Translations under genes and position numbers: made by a program
Notes under the pieces: generated by a model
What the model saw: the letters and a program-made list of their open reading frames with translations, nothing else
Database searches by the model: none
Told to the model about the DNA's origin: nothing
In this document: positions 11,300-22,651 of the stretch, one piece after another
Numbering within the stretch: the first letter of the stretch is position 1
Layout: every line of letters starts with the position of its first letter
From: Hortaea werneckii
Lineage: Eukaryota > Ascomycota > Dothideomycetes > Mycosphaerellales > Teratosphaeriaceae
Direction of reading: 5' to 3'
NCBI GenBank assembly: GCA_037044905.1
Contig: JBAOKB010000093.1
Coordinates: 434,001-498,000, forward strand
DNA length: 64,000 nt

Positions 11300-12887
11300 A
11301 TGACTTTGTACGCGCAAAAGGGGGGCAGGGTTGGTGGAAATGATTTTGTCACTAGCCCAAACAGGACACCACTGGGTCGATCAAACCGTCTTAAACGGCT
11401 TCAAAATGGTACTGCTAGACCATTGCCTACGAATACCAACATACAACATGTTCAAGACCAGAACACTGAGCATATTCAGCCTGCCGACTCGGCTCAGCAA
11501 ATGAACGACATCTCCTCGCCTCAAAACTCAACATCACGCACAATCGTTACTTACGAACGGATCTCCGGGAAAGCCTTAGCATGACCATCATTCAACAACA
11601 CAGTACTGCATCAGAGAGCGCGATAGCAGCAGCATACCACGAAGACCTTGCTCCACCAGCAGTGCAAGCAATCAGTACGGAGCAAGGCTTCATTCCGAGT
11701 GGAAAGCAAGCAAAGCTCACACGACAAGGAGACATCTCTGCCTCGATAGACCAACCAGCCCGAGGCATCGATAGAAGCAGCATTTTCCGAAGAGGGTCAG
11801 CGGATTCAAGTCGTCTGACCATGCACGGAGTCAAGCGAGTGTTCCACGACGGTGAAGATCGCGATGGCAAACGCCGCGATGTCAGTGTCCGAGACGTTGA
11901 TGTGAACCAACATTTCTTCTTCGTGCTCACCTCTAGCGAGCTCGACGATGAATTCAAATCCTCGCGGGCGTATCAGGAGGAGATTTGCGCGGAATATCAG
12001 CGGCGAGGCGAGGCTTTGCGGGGGATGGACTGGATCTCATCAACAAAAGAGAGCCAGAGTCTCGGCAAATCGGGCGATATTGGGATATTTGCCGTTGCTC
12101 AATTCAGAGCAAACCCTAACCCACCCGATGACGAGGTCCTCGACTGGTGGCCGCACAAGGAGGGCATCTCGGTGATCAAGCTGCGGCCAGGTCTGATCTG
12201 TGAAAACGCTGGTGGGGTCTGCGCGTCCGTCTGTTTTGGGGATTTGGGGATTCCGACCCGCGGCTCGTGATGGTGAAGAATTCAGAGGGCATTTATCAGG
12301 CCAAGCTTGCTGACTATGTGCAAGTCCTGCTTTATCCCTCCCCAAATGTCTCCCCGGAGCCAACGTGCTTTGCTCCGCCTGTCTATTTTCATCCCACAGT
12401 CCGGGATTACGCCTGGAACAAGGAAGAGCGTTTTATGCACGTGCATAATTGTTACGTGCACTTGCACTCTTCGCCGTATCGGATCGTGGGCCGACTTTAC
12501 GGCCTGGCGGACTTCCAGGCGCATGTCGCTTTGGAAAAGGCCACAGCATCACGCTTGTCTTTTTCGGCAGAGAAAGCCCTGAAAGAGTTTGAGCAGGATG
12601 TGGAAAGTGGTGAACATTCCAAGCTTTCATCTATCACCGAAGACAATCGGTCACCAATTTCAGACTCCCCAGGCGAGTCCGAGATAGACTCCACTTCTGA
12701 TGAAAACATCTCGACGGAGATGTGTATGCCTTCTGCTGAAGCACAGCTTCTAGCAGATGAAGCTGAAGAAGAGGCTGAGCAGGAATACAATCACCCAGAC
12801 CCACAGGGCTTCGGACTGGGAAGCCTGATGAGCCGTGCCCGGCGCTTCGGAGTGGAAAGCGAAGCATCCGCACCAGATTTTGAGTGA
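11300..12887 (+). CDS. Uncharacterised fungal protein (interrupted reading frame)
   Basis: No known family recognised. Three open frames follow each other: 11300-11582, 11470-12270 and 12199-12887. The middle one contains VNQHFFFVLTSSELDDEF and DEVLDWWPHKEG. The last continues as LFWGFGDSDPRLVMVKNSEG and PPVYFHPTVRDYAWNKEERF and ends in an acidic Ser/Glu-rich tail. The second change fits loss of one G from the run GGGG at 12214-12217: adding one base joins ENAGG smoothly to the LRVRLFWGFG segment. The first change (11470-11582) is also a shift equal to one lost base, but its site is unclear and the true N-terminus is uncertain. ATG at 11300 is the best start visible. Confidence 0.45.
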
Positions 12888-13958
12888 GATAGAGGATCTG
12901 AAGCCGACGGACTGAATGCCAGCGTCATCGGGAAGGCCGCCATAGCTAAAACATACAATCGCAAAGTATTACAACGTTTTTAACCGCTTCAGCATCCAAG
13001 TAAAGTACAGTGACAGCTTCAAGGAGCTTTAGTCAACCGCACCATCGCGTTCCCTCCCGGATAAACAAACAGTTCCTGGAAGTATGGTACACTATGAATG
13101 CATGAGAAAGCTCAACCAGGCTGAGAGCAGCTGTCTCGGAAGATGAGTGCTGACCATAAAGAGCGAACAAAGCGCAAAGGGGGCACAGCAAGCTTTACGA
13201 AGTTTTCCGGAACAATGAAGTCTTGAACCGAGTCGTGCTCACAACAATTAAAAATCGGTCGATTTCGAGCGGGGCCACGCAAAACAGAGCGATCTGGAAG
13301 AAGACAGTGATCAATCTGCCAGTCTGTTTATTCAAACCTAGGTGCAACAGTGGGATGGCAGAGATCTTGACATCTGATCTTCGCCATTATTAGGTCGGTT
13401 GACCCACCTGGCCAGGGCAAAGGATGGCTTCACAGCATTTGCGGGCCTGCTGAACGAGAAAGCCAACATACGGAACGTGCAGGATATGTGGGGTCTCCGA
13501 AGCATTCTGCGTGGGTTTGAACGTGGATGGGTTATCGCGAAAAGTACACATGGTGGATTGCGAGATACACGTATTCCGGGAGATCGGATGAACGAGTGAA
13601 GTGGATATTGGAAAATGTTAGCAGACGCTGCCGATGATCAGCCTTTTTCCTGGGAACAAGCACTGTGGCACGTGGTAAGAGCAAGCACAGTGGCCAGTGG
13701 CAAGGACTTCTACTGTACACATTACGTGTTTTGCAGGGGATCACATGTGACCCCGTCTACCAGCGGAACCTGAGCCCCCCAGGCGCCCGGCGCAAGTGAT
13801 TGCGGCTCTGACAGCAACGCAATGACGTGCCCGCGTCCCCACCTGAAAGAGCGTGCTACCGAGAAATTAGCTTAGAAGACAAATGAATGAGATCAGCAGG
13901 CTTTGCAAGCTACGCAGTAGGATTTCCTCGACAAAAGCTAGTTTTCTAAATACTAGGG
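12888..13958. other. 3'-3' intergenic stretch
   Basis: About 1.07 kb between convergent gene ends. Short open frames only; no RNA gene or repeat noticed. Confidence 0.45.
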
Positions 13959-15846
13959 TCACCCTCCCTTCGTCCCATCCACCCCACCATCAACACCTTC
14001 AGCCTTGCCACCTTGCACCTGTCCCGCACCCACTTTTCCACCCTTCACCCTCTCACTCATAAACCCCTTAAGCTTCATAACGCCCGCCTTAACCTTCTGC
14101 GCCAGGAGCGGAACTGGAACCTCATCCACCAAAACAAACCTTCTAACGAGCAGGTTAAACACACTGCCGAACCCGAGCGCGATGACCGTCGAGCTCAAAA
14201 TGATGACATTGTACGGCATACTGAAATCCGGCGTGGGCAGGGGAGGAGTAAAGAGGTCGTGCGGAGATACTGGCCTTGAGGATCGGTATCGTGATCCCCT
14301 TGTTGCAGTGCCGCATCACCGCCACCACGAGGCAAGACGCGGATGACGGCAGGCGCGACGTCGAAGCCCTCGGTTCGCGTCTGGAGGGTACTCGGTATAC
14401 CTCAGCACGGCCTTCTCGAAATCGTAGGTCAGTTCGATACTGCTCTCGGCGGGGACGGTGAGCAGGAGTTCGAGGTGGGTGCCGCGCTCGCGGTCGATGA
14501 GCGGCGTATAGAACATCTTCTCCGGTTTGATGAGGGTTTTCTGCTCTGGGTTTTGAGGTGCCAGTGGCAGAGAGTCGGAGGGTGTGCATGTATGGGCGTA
14601 GGAACCAGGGGAGTGATTCCATGTATGTGATCTGTTGCGGGTAGGGGTGTGGGTTGCGGAGGACTGTATGCATTCCGCCGCGCTCGGCGCCGTAGCCGGT
14701 TATTTGACGGGAGGCGAAGAGGGGTGGTGAGGGGAGGTCTTTGCTGGTTGAGAGAACCTGGGATGGGAGGGTGAGGTCGAAGTCCTTGGTGTCGGGAAGA
14801 GTATATAGGCGAAGCGTGTCATCTTTGGTTTGGTGAGAAGCAGAATCAGGAACTTCGACTGTACGTTCTGATGGAACTTCAAGACTGATATCCCACTGTC
14901 CTGCTGCGTCGTCAAGGTGGCAAGATCCTTGATAGGTTGTCCAAAGATTTTGCTTAGACTCCAGCCGGCTTCACCCTCACGCGGCTTTGGGTAGCAAGTA
15001 TCGTGGCCGTGGTGTTCTCTATCAGTGTCGCAATTGATTTCCTCGATCGGTCTTGGCCTTGGGATGGGATCATGGCCAGGCCGCATGCTGCGTTCCACGT
15101 CCAGGACCATGTCAACTGTCTGGACAATTTCCAATTCACAAGATCCATCATGAGCACTGCAGATCGGCCGCACATCGACTGACATGGTCTGCCAATTAGC
15201 ATCGAAGACTTTGTGGCCGTCCAGTAAACTTGAAATCCCCGCCTTGCCTTTACAAGGCAGGAGCTTTAGGAACGGGGTCAGGTTCTCTGTGCAGACGACT
15301 TCGTGCGGTAGAGTGCCGTGCAATAGCTGTCTCCTGTCCCCAGTTTGCTTCAAGGAGCCTTCAGGCTCGAAGCTCAGCACAGGCCGTGTGGTTTTGGTTC
15401 CGTCGATGAAGTTGAGACTGGCACAGAACAGACCACTGAGACTGTTGACCAGACTGCTCCACCTCTCTTCAACGACAACATCACTGTGCGGAGTTGCCTT
15501 CCTCGCTTCCGTCTGCCCACGCCCAAATCTCCACTCCAGTCCCTCCTTCCCGTCTCCCGTCCCGTGGCCGAGCACCCCATTCCTCGTCGTCCCATCTCCC
15601 TACTGCAAATCGCAAGTGTAATTCGTCGGCATGACTATGTTGGAGTATCTGACCCAAGATCTCGGGAAGTAGCGGAAATGTTGCTTCTGGTATGCGTCTA
15701 AGGAAGTGGTGGCCGTGAAGTTGAAGCCGGCGTAGAGGTAGCCATTGGGGAGTGGCTGGAGATGGAAGATGTTCGGAATATTCGGGCGCAGCGAAGACGA
15801 CGGAGAGAAGGGTTGCGGGAAGGGCGAGAAGGGAAGTGAGTTTCAT
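13959..15846 (-). CDS. GPI16: GPI transamidase subunit Gpi16 (PIG-T), seven frame breaks
   Basis: Gpi16/PIG-T is an ER membrane subunit of the complex that attaches GPI anchors to proteins. The start is ATG 15846, opening a signal peptide (MKLTSLLALPATLLSVVFA). Family blocks appear in order but in changing frames: NGYLYAGFNFT, LGQILQHS, ELHLRFAVGRWDDEEWGARP, LSGLFCASLNFIDGTKTTRP, VVCTENLTPFLKLLPCKGKAG, SLPWFLRPYMHTL, FYTPLIDRERGTHLE, EYPPDANRG, YLRTTSLLLP. The C-terminal membrane helix is MPYNVIILSSTVIALGFGSV. Changes lie near 15766 (+1), 15659 (-1), 15484 (+1), 14928 (-1), 14575 (+1), 14368 (+1) and 14242 (-1). Correcting them turns 1,888 nt into 1,887, i.e. 628 aa, the expected size, with no introns. 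Either the assembly is poor here or the copy is decayed. Confidence 0.88.
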
Positions 15847-16232
15847 CTCCAGGTGGGTGGCGAAGAATGGCGACCCGACTTCCGCCTGAGATGAAGGGAG
15901 GTGAAGCGTAACTGCCCAAGAGGGTAAGGTGTCGCGTACCGAGAGCTTAGAGAGCGCGATGTGGATGGATGCCTCAGGCCAGGATCGACCTGGGACTTTC
16001 ACAAGCTTCGAACGCGCATCGCATCTGATCTGGAGCTGTCGAACCCTTCCCTTGCGCCTTTCACCTTTCTTCTCCCACTCCACACTTGATGATCTGCACC
16101 ACAACCTGAGGCGTGATAATTGATTAAATATTACCTACCATTTGAACCACCTGGCGTTTTCGTGGACTACAACTTACTAGCCCTTGCCTAAGCAATTCAC
16201 CTCGCTGGCAGGTCGCCAGCACTTCTTCAGCC
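15847..16232. promoter_or_regulatory. Shared divergent promoter of GPI16 and LUC7
   Basis: 386 bp between the opposing start codons. It includes a small inverted repeat CCAGGATCGACCTGG around 15980, which I do not interpret as a tRNA T-arm (see rejected items). Confidence 0.45.
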
Positions 16233-17128
16233 ATGGCCGCCGAGCAGCGAAGATTGCTCGAGCAGCTCATGGGCGACCAGCTCCTCACCGCCAACCCCGC
16301 CTCCACCCACAAACCGCCCCAGCTGGCTCTGACCGACCCGAAAGTCTGCCGTTCTTACCTGTGCGGTTCCTGTCCCACGACCTCTTCACCAACACCAAGC
16401 AAGACCTGGGCGCATGTCCCAAAGCCCACCAGCCGAATCTCAAGGAGGAATACGCCGCCGCGCCGGAGGAGAAGAAGCGGGAATGGGGCTTCGAGTGGGA
16501 TTACCTGCGCGACATTGGACGCTATGTCGGGGACTGTGATCGGAGGATTGATCAGGCGCAGAGGCGATTGGAGAAGACGGCCGACGAGATCCGGCAGACG
16601 AATGCCCTCCTCAAGCAGATTTCCGACCTGGGCCGCACCATCGAGTCCGGGATCGTAGAGGTCGAGGTCATGAGCGAGGAGGGTGCAGTCAATCTGGCTG
16701 TGCAGGAGTTCCATAAGCTGAAGCTGGCCAAAGTGCAGAAGGAGGAGCGCGAGCGGGAGCTGAAGACGTTGAGCGATACGAGTGGACCGAGCGGGCACCA
16801 GAAGTTACAGGTGTGTGATGTCTGTGGTGCGTACCTGTCGCGGCTCGACAACGATCGCCGGCTGGCGGATCATTTCTTCGGCAAGATGCATCTGGGCTAT
16901 GCGCAGATGCGGAAGGAGCATGAGCGGCTGCAAAAGGAGATGAAAGGGAGAGCACCGCCTTCACGGAATGATGGCTACGAGGCTGGGGATGCTCCATCAT
17001 TCGACGATCGTGGATATGGCGGTGGAAGGGGTTACGGGGGTGGCTATGGCGGACGGGGAGGTGGTTATGGTGGAGGCCGAGGACGTGGAAGGGGCAGAGG
17101 TGGTGGTGGCTATGGTCCGAGGTGGTGA
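16233..17128 (+). CDS. LUC7: U1 snRNP-associated splicing factor Luc7
   Basis: Luc7 is a component of the U1 snRNP that helps choose 5' splice sites in the nucleus. ATG 16233 opens the typical N-terminus (MAAEQRRLLEQLMG). The first zinc-finger region CRSYLCGSCP is followed, one base out of frame, by HDLFTNTKQDLGACPKAH: one C is missing from the CCC at 16373-16375. With it restored the CDS is 897 nt, 298 aa. A long helical middle follows (DCDRRIDQAQRRLEK), then the second zinc finger LQVCDVCGAYLSRLDNDRRLAD with GKMHLGY. The C-terminus is a Gly/Tyr/Arg-rich RGG-like tail (RGYGGGRGYGGGYGG...) in place of the RS tail of animal LUC7L proteins. Divergent from GPI16. Confidence 0.93.
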
Positions 17129-18340
17129 GGGAAGTTTTAACCAAATTCTGGGGGTCTTACAGTTCAGTGGGAAGAAGGCGTGCTATTTAGCGAGGCGTTG
17201 GCAAATGGTATGTACACTTTTACGATTGAGGCTGTTGCTCACTTGTCGGACATCATCATAGCCCGCAAGGTCTGGAAACACTCCCGGGGCAGCCTGTCTA
17301 TCTTGACTTCTTTGCAATTCGAGGTGCAACCAATATCCTGGGAGCTTGGTTTCCCACGTTGTCTCTGCACTCTTCGTTGACGTACGACGCCCTCCGGTTC
17401 TTCGGCCTGTCTGGCTGGTACGAACGCTCATGTCGCCCGCTGCCATCGACAACCTGGTCACGCCTGCGTCTCGATGACGGCCGTGTGGGATATACGAAAT
17501 GGTGTCGAGTAGGACAGACTGAAGGCATCTGCCATTAGTAGGGGCGCTCTTAGTTCTGAATGACTGGGCTAAACACGAAACCACTCCATCAGAACAAACA
17601 GCAGATTTGCGCAGCTACCAGCGGAGCTGCACAATATGAACTGTGGCATCTAAAGATTGGAAACCTTGTAAAGGCACAAATGCCATTGTCCTGGGGTGCT
17701 TGTGGCAGCGGTTGATCGCGCTGCTTGCCGATATCCAAGCTCTTTGCGCTCCAGATCCCACAGCCGGGAAGACTAGGTAGGAGTGGAAGTTCGACAATGT
17801 TGAAGCAAATAATGTTTATTAGGGTTTTATGGTGCGAGTCTATGATCTGCTCGACGCCTGTGGTCTGGTTGTATCCACGTCCCTTTACCCCTTTCCCCTT
17901 TTTCTTTTATCTTTCTTTCCTTTTTTTCCCTTTCCTTTTATTTCTTTCATCTTCCCCTTTGTGTTGACCTTAAGGATACTTCGATATTGAGTCAACAAGT
18001 TCAGTCTCGTCCAAAAACTTTCGCACTGGACAGACAACTACCGACCGGTACTTTGGTGTTCGCAACGGTTTGTTTGCAGTGAACACAGACTGATCATGGA
18101 AGCGGGTTATTCACTCGCTGTTGCCTAGTCGACAAGTCACTGTCTGCATTCGCTGACGTACGTCTCAAACGGGAGACCCGGCAAACGCTTCGTTCTTCTC
18201 TCAATCTCAAGACCCGCAACTTCTTTCAACGAACAACACTTGCGGTGGGACACTTCAACTCTGCTCGCGGCCTTGCGTTGAAATAAAAAAAAAAAAAAAA
18301 AAACAGCACCTTCAGCAAGCGGCGCACCGCATCCGATATC
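17129..18340. other. Intergenic stretch with pyrimidine tract and A19 run
   Basis: About 1.2 kb without a supportable gene. A nearly pure T/C tract occupies 17878-17961 and a run of 19 A's sits at 18285-18303, 38 bp before the next start codon. The rest is ordinary sequence. The tract is probably promoter-associated, as pyrimidine-rich regions often are in filamentous fungi. Confidence 0.5.
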
Positions 18341-19850
18341 ATGTCATTCTTTCGCAGGGCCTCGAAGATGGCCCCGGCAAAGCAAGCCCACGCTCCTGAG
18401 GATGCAAAGCCGCCAAAAGCAGCCAGCGAGCCAATCAAACCCAATCCAATCACTCAAGATGCGCTCCCAGCCATAAAGGAACCCATCAACTCCTCCGGCC
18501 AACGCCCATCAAGCGCAGCCGCCCACAACCTCATGTGGCAATGCAAAGAGCACAACCGATTGCACCTCCTCAACCTCCCGCACCGTCTCCGCCTCGCCAT
18601 CTTCCGCCTCGTCCTCGTCACGCCGGATCCTTCTCCCGTTGAGATCCGCGCTGAGCAGAAGGAGCTCTCGGCCGAGCCGGCCCTGCTACAGACTTGTCAT
18701 GCGCTGCGTGAGATCTATCGGCCAGTCTTCTATAAGGAGAACAGGTTCGTGGTGCACGTCGAGCAGTATGGTATCCATGCTGTCCTGCCGTGGTTGGATC
18801 GGCATGGGATTCTCGCTTTCACGACCAGCGATTCGTCCGTTCTAGATGCGCAGCCGGAGGAGGAGTTCCAGGTCGCTGTCGCGCCAGCGATCAGCGATAC
18901 CAGTGAGATTTCGAATGTGGAGGAGGTCGACGGTGATTTCTGGGAGAAGGCCGTTCGTATACTCGGACAGCGGTGGGAGACGCTTAGTACCCAGGCTTCA
19001 ACACCTCCACCGTCTCACGCTCGCGGCGATTGCATCATCCGTACAGACGGAGTGCCGAACTGGATGAACCTTGTCTCCTGGCTCCAGCTCTCTCACAGCG
19101 GACATGTGGTGGCGCTTATGAGGGGTGGCGCGAGCGGCATGGAAGAAGGAGAAGGTGGAGAGGCTCCTCCCATCCTTGCGGCTTTCGAGATGGTCATGAG
19201 CCTTGGTGACGAGAGCTGGGCGACTGTGGAGAAGATCTTACCGGGCATCCGTAGTATGCTCGTCGCTGTGGATGCGCGTTGGGGATCACCGCTTGGCCTG
19301 ACCGTTGCTGGAAAGGACGACGATGCAATGAGCGCCGGCGGAGACGGAAATGTGCAGTTCACGGCCGAGATGCAGCATGCTGCTGCGATTGATGACGGCC
19401 CTGAGGCTTCGCAGACCACTGGGGAGTATTTCTCGCCTGGAGCCGATGAGCAGAGGCCGAACAGAGAAGATGATTACCTAGACCAAGTGTTGGAGGCGGA
19501 AGACTCAGAGCCCGACTTACCTTCGCACCCACAACTGCAACCACCTCGCGCTCCCTTCCACTATGAGTGAGTATCACCCGACTCTACCATCATCCTCGCA
19601 GCAGACCCCTCAACGCAAGGCATCTGTCAGAACTCCAAGGGAAGACGTCGAGGTGATGGACCTGACTCAAGGCGCATCAGCACAAATTGATTTGCGCGAC
19701 AATGATACGGAATACGAACGTGAAGGCGGTCGCTTTGCGCAAGGGCGCAAGCGTCGTATCGCGAGAAACAACGCCGAGAGTGATGTCAAGGGATCCAATG
19801 TTAAGAAGAGGAAGACGTTGGCATTGATTGAGGATTCTGACATTGAATGA
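18341..19850 (+). CDS. Uncharacterised fungal protein with F-box-like/2EXR-like N-terminal region
   Basis: Exon 1 is 18341-19566 and exon 2 is 19631-19850. The 64-bp intron (GTGAGT...CTGTCAG) splits a Glu codon, so the two adjacent open frames are one protein of 481 aa. Residues about 78-140 (LHLLNLPHRLRLAIFRLVLV, then LLQTCHALREIYRPVFYKENRF) have the arrangement seen in many fungal F-box-like or 2EXR-type proteins. In these a hydrophobic helix is followed by 'leads to a list of ancestors'-style LLxTCxxLxxEL segments. Their biochemical role is generally unknown. The middle has a WMNLVSWLQLSH segment. The C-terminus is acidic and then basic with a nuclear localisation-like GRKRRIARNN and VKKRKT. 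No frame breaks. Confidence 0.75.
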
Positions 19851-20240
19851 TGTAGGACAGTGTGAACGACCGGCGTTGAGGAGAGCGGAATTTGCACAAG
19901 TCAGCCTCAGAGGCTGGCGAAGTATAATTAGAGCTGCGTGAAATTGATCTCAGATACACAGAAGGCGAGGACGGTACAGCGATACAGAGGTGTCATGCTA
20001 GAATTGCGCCTACAGGACCCACGAAAGGATTGAGATAGATGAGGAGCGTGATGTGGTAGATCGATGAGATTGTGAAGGTTAGCATGCAAAAAAAAAATCG
20101 TCTAAACTCGTTGCTGTTCCGTGCAACCCGTTAAAAATCCTTGCACATGATTGACCGCTTGAACGCTCCAAAAATGACCCAGACGCCGCGAGAACTGTAC
20201 AACCAAATCAGTTCCTTCCAACGCACTGCCCACCCAGCCC
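19851..20240. other. 3'-3' intergenic spacer
   Basis: 390 bp between convergent gene ends; contains an A9 run near 20090. No gene seen. Confidence 0.45.
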
Positions 20241-21605
20241 TCAGGCATGCGTCTTGAACAGCATCCGCAGCCCACTAGGCTCCTTCTTCTTTGGCCGTTC
20301 AGTATTAGCCTTACTCCTCCCGCTTCGCGAGCTGACACGACTCCCAGTCTCGCTCCTATCACTCCGATGATGATGATGCTTCTTCTTCTTCTCCTTGTCC
20401 CCCTTTTCGCTCTTCGGCCCCTTCTTACTCTTCGCCTCGCGCGGCTTGAAATCCGCCTCAGTCAGCTTCCCATCCTCAATCATGCTCCTCGCCGCATGCG
20501 GCGTGATGAACTCTCCCGTCACGCTGGTCCCCAGACTTTCCGCCTCGGCGTCCGAAACGCCGCGTCGCCAGCGCTCGATCCGGTTCAGCTCGCGAAGCTC
20601 ACCGTCGCTTGACGCAGGGCTTTCGGGTTCGGGTAAGGCTTCGGCGGGCCCGTATGTCATGCCGTCTTCAAGCGTCTTCTTCTCTTCCTTCTTGGCTTGA
20701 ATCCGCTTGATGATCTTGTACGAGCCGAAAGCGATGACAGTCACACCGACGCCAACTCCTGCCGCGATGGCGAATTGGGGAGATGCGAGGAGGGCGACGA
20801 TGGCTGGGAAGGAAGTCTTCAGGCTTGCCAGCGCGCCAGGCGCGAGCTTAGTGACGAGATTGGAAATCTCAGCTAGAGTGAGAGCCACTGCCGCCATGGC
20901 CTCCGGATTCTTTTGTAGGTTGTCGATGGTGGCTGTGGCGGTATGCTGGAGGCAGTTGCATTCGTCCAATAGCCGTTGCAAGCCTGTCATTTTTGTCCGC
21001 AGCTCGATCTGGTCGTCGTATGTCTTCTCGGGTAAGGGTGGGGGCATTTCGCCATAAGCGAGATCCATATCAATCTCGTCAGCGCTTGCACTGCGGGTAG
21101 GCGTCGCAGGTCGACGGTCTATCCGTCTCATGTCTGTCGTGTGGCGCCTTTGTAGTTCGCCTATACGGGGCTCGTAGTCGCGAAATGATGAACGTGAGTC
21201 ATGTGAGTCGTTTCGCAGCGGCGATGGTCGAGAAGGTTTGCTACGTTCCGGGCGGTCGTTGGCATAGAAGCTGTCCGAGAAGCCTCGTTCCATAGGCGGC
21301 TTCGGACCCTGGCTAGGCAATGGCTTCCTTGCGATCTTCTTCTCGCCGCTTCGACTTCTCGAGCTCCGCCTGGAGCTTGCTCGCGACTGGGCATCATCGT
21401 CGACTTGCAGCTGCTCCAACTGCTTCTGCACCTTCAGCTCCGCAATCTTGCGGTTCTGCTCATCATCCCTCACCGCTTTCAGCTCCGCTTTCCTCTCACT
21501 GTATGCCCCCTTGGCTTCTTTCCAAACATTCACGAGGTGCTTCGATGTCTTGACTACCTTGCCAGATTGGTTCACGATCGTTACGGTCTGACCCAATGCT
21601 ACCAT
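20241..21605 (-). CDS. Conserved fungal protein with one predicted membrane segment, function unknown
   Basis: A single 454-codon frame from ATG 21605. The N-terminus is a short hydrophobic region and helix (MVALGQTVTIVNQSGKVVK...), then a charged coiled coil to about residue 70 and a disordered Ser/Arg-rich stretch to about 190. An alpha-helical domain follows (LQRLLDECNCLQHTATATID...), and then one strong hydrophobic segment near 282-300 (FAIAAGVGVGVTVIAFGSY) followed by KIIKRIQAKKEEKK, which fits a membrane anchor with a basic cytosolic flank. The tail is Lys/His/Ser-rich. The architecture recalls conserved filamentous-fungal proteins of unknown role; I cannot name a function. No introns or breaks. 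Confidence 0.75.
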   Translation of the reverse strand: MVALGQTVTIVNQSGKVVKTSKHLVNVWKEAKGAYSERKAELKAVRDDEQNRKIAELKVQKQLEQLQVDDDAQSRASSRRSSRSRSGEKKIARKPLPSQGPKPPMERGFSDSFYANDRPERSKPSRPSPLRNDSHDSRSSFRDYEPRIGELQRRHTTDMRRIDRRPATPTRSASADEIDMDLAYGEMPPPLPEKTYDDQIELRTKMTGLQRLLDECNCLQHTATATIDNLQKNPEAMAAVALTLAEISNLVTKLAPGALASLKTSFPAIVALLASPQFAIAAGVGVGVTVIAFGSYKIIKRIQAKKEEKKTLEDGMTYGPAEALPEPESPASSDGELRELNRIERWRRGVSDAEAESLGTSVTGEFITPHAARSMIEDGKLTEADFKPREAKSKKGPKSEKGDKEKKKKHHHHRSDRSETGSRVSSRSGRSKANTERPKKKEPSGLRMLFKTHA

Positions 21606-22651
21606 GTCTACTCAGCTGTGCGTGGTTGTAACCTGTTGCGATAAACTGTAACTCTATGCGCTTGTCCTGCAAGCAATCCTGCCGTATGCTCCGCTTTGCT
21701 ATGCGTAAGAAGTCGTGGGAATATGGGGGTATGGACAGTATCACAAGCGGGGAGCAAGAAAGGCCGCTGCGGATGCTTGCCCTTTGTCTGGCCGTGAGAC
21801 AATGGGCTAATTATACTCCCGGGGCTCCCTAAGACAAAGGGGAGTTGGTCGTGACGTTCGCCGACAGATGCCCTGCACGTGGCAGCGAGTAGGGAGACCG
21901 CCGAGTGCGCAGCGTGATGCGTTCACAGTGCTGGTTGCTTTAGGGCCTCCAATGCAGCGGGCCAGAGAACCCCGGGCGTCCTCTCACGACCGCACAGCAG
22001 GAACTCGGCTCGTAACGATGGAACGATCGTGAGCCGTCAGCAGGCGAACGTCGCGGCTATCGGAGCGCTGGATATGGCGTCTGTGAGGTGTCGAGCTATT
22101 ACTGGTGGAGGATGTGCTGTTGGGCGCCAATTAATTGGGGATGGCTGGTGAGCTTCCGGGTACGAAGGAGGGTTATGGATGAGAGGGGCGCGAAGACAAG
22201 AGAGAAGGAGGATAAATATAATCGGTATTATGAGGATTGCTGGCAGGCCCACAGGCCGCCTGGGTTTGTAGAGAGAAAGTGAACAATGCTCATGGCGGTC
22301 AACGATTCATGGCTTCACCGTTTAGAGTTGTCACCGCTGTGGCTCATCGCTGTGGCGTTGGCTTAGCCACCTGCTAGATAACGCTTCCCGTCGCTGGTGG
22401 CAATCTTCCCGAGCAAACGTTCTGGCCGAGACCGCTGGCCTTTTCCAACTACATAGTCATCAAGGTTGTCCTTCATTCCATGTACATCGACCAGGAAGTC
22501 ATTTGCACGCCCTCCAGAGTGTCCCTTAGAGCCTCGCTCGACTCCATTGAACGATAGAAAAGAAGATGATTTCGCGGAGAAATGCGATGTAAGCGTTCCA
22601 ACTCAGCAAGATGAATATGCGCTCGTCGGACTATTCTTGCCTCTGGCTACA
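21606..22651. other. Intergenic stretch
   Basis: About 1 kb holding the promoter of the preceding minus-strand gene and the 3' flank of the next. No supportable gene, repeat or RNA. Confidence 0.45.

Noticed and set aside
13959..15846. RIP (repeat-induced point mutation) as the cause of GPI16 disruption
   Set aside because: RIP makes C-to-T transitions and premature TAA/TAG codons in repeats. Here the changes are single-base indels in normally GC-rich DNA with no duplicated copy visible.
15960..16050. tRNA-like sequence with CCAGGATCGACCTGG and GTTCGA boxes on the minus strand
   Set aside because: The apparent T-arm has a 5-base loop and no matching acceptor stem or D-arm could be drawn around it; probably a chance inverted repeat in the GPI16-LUC7 promoter.
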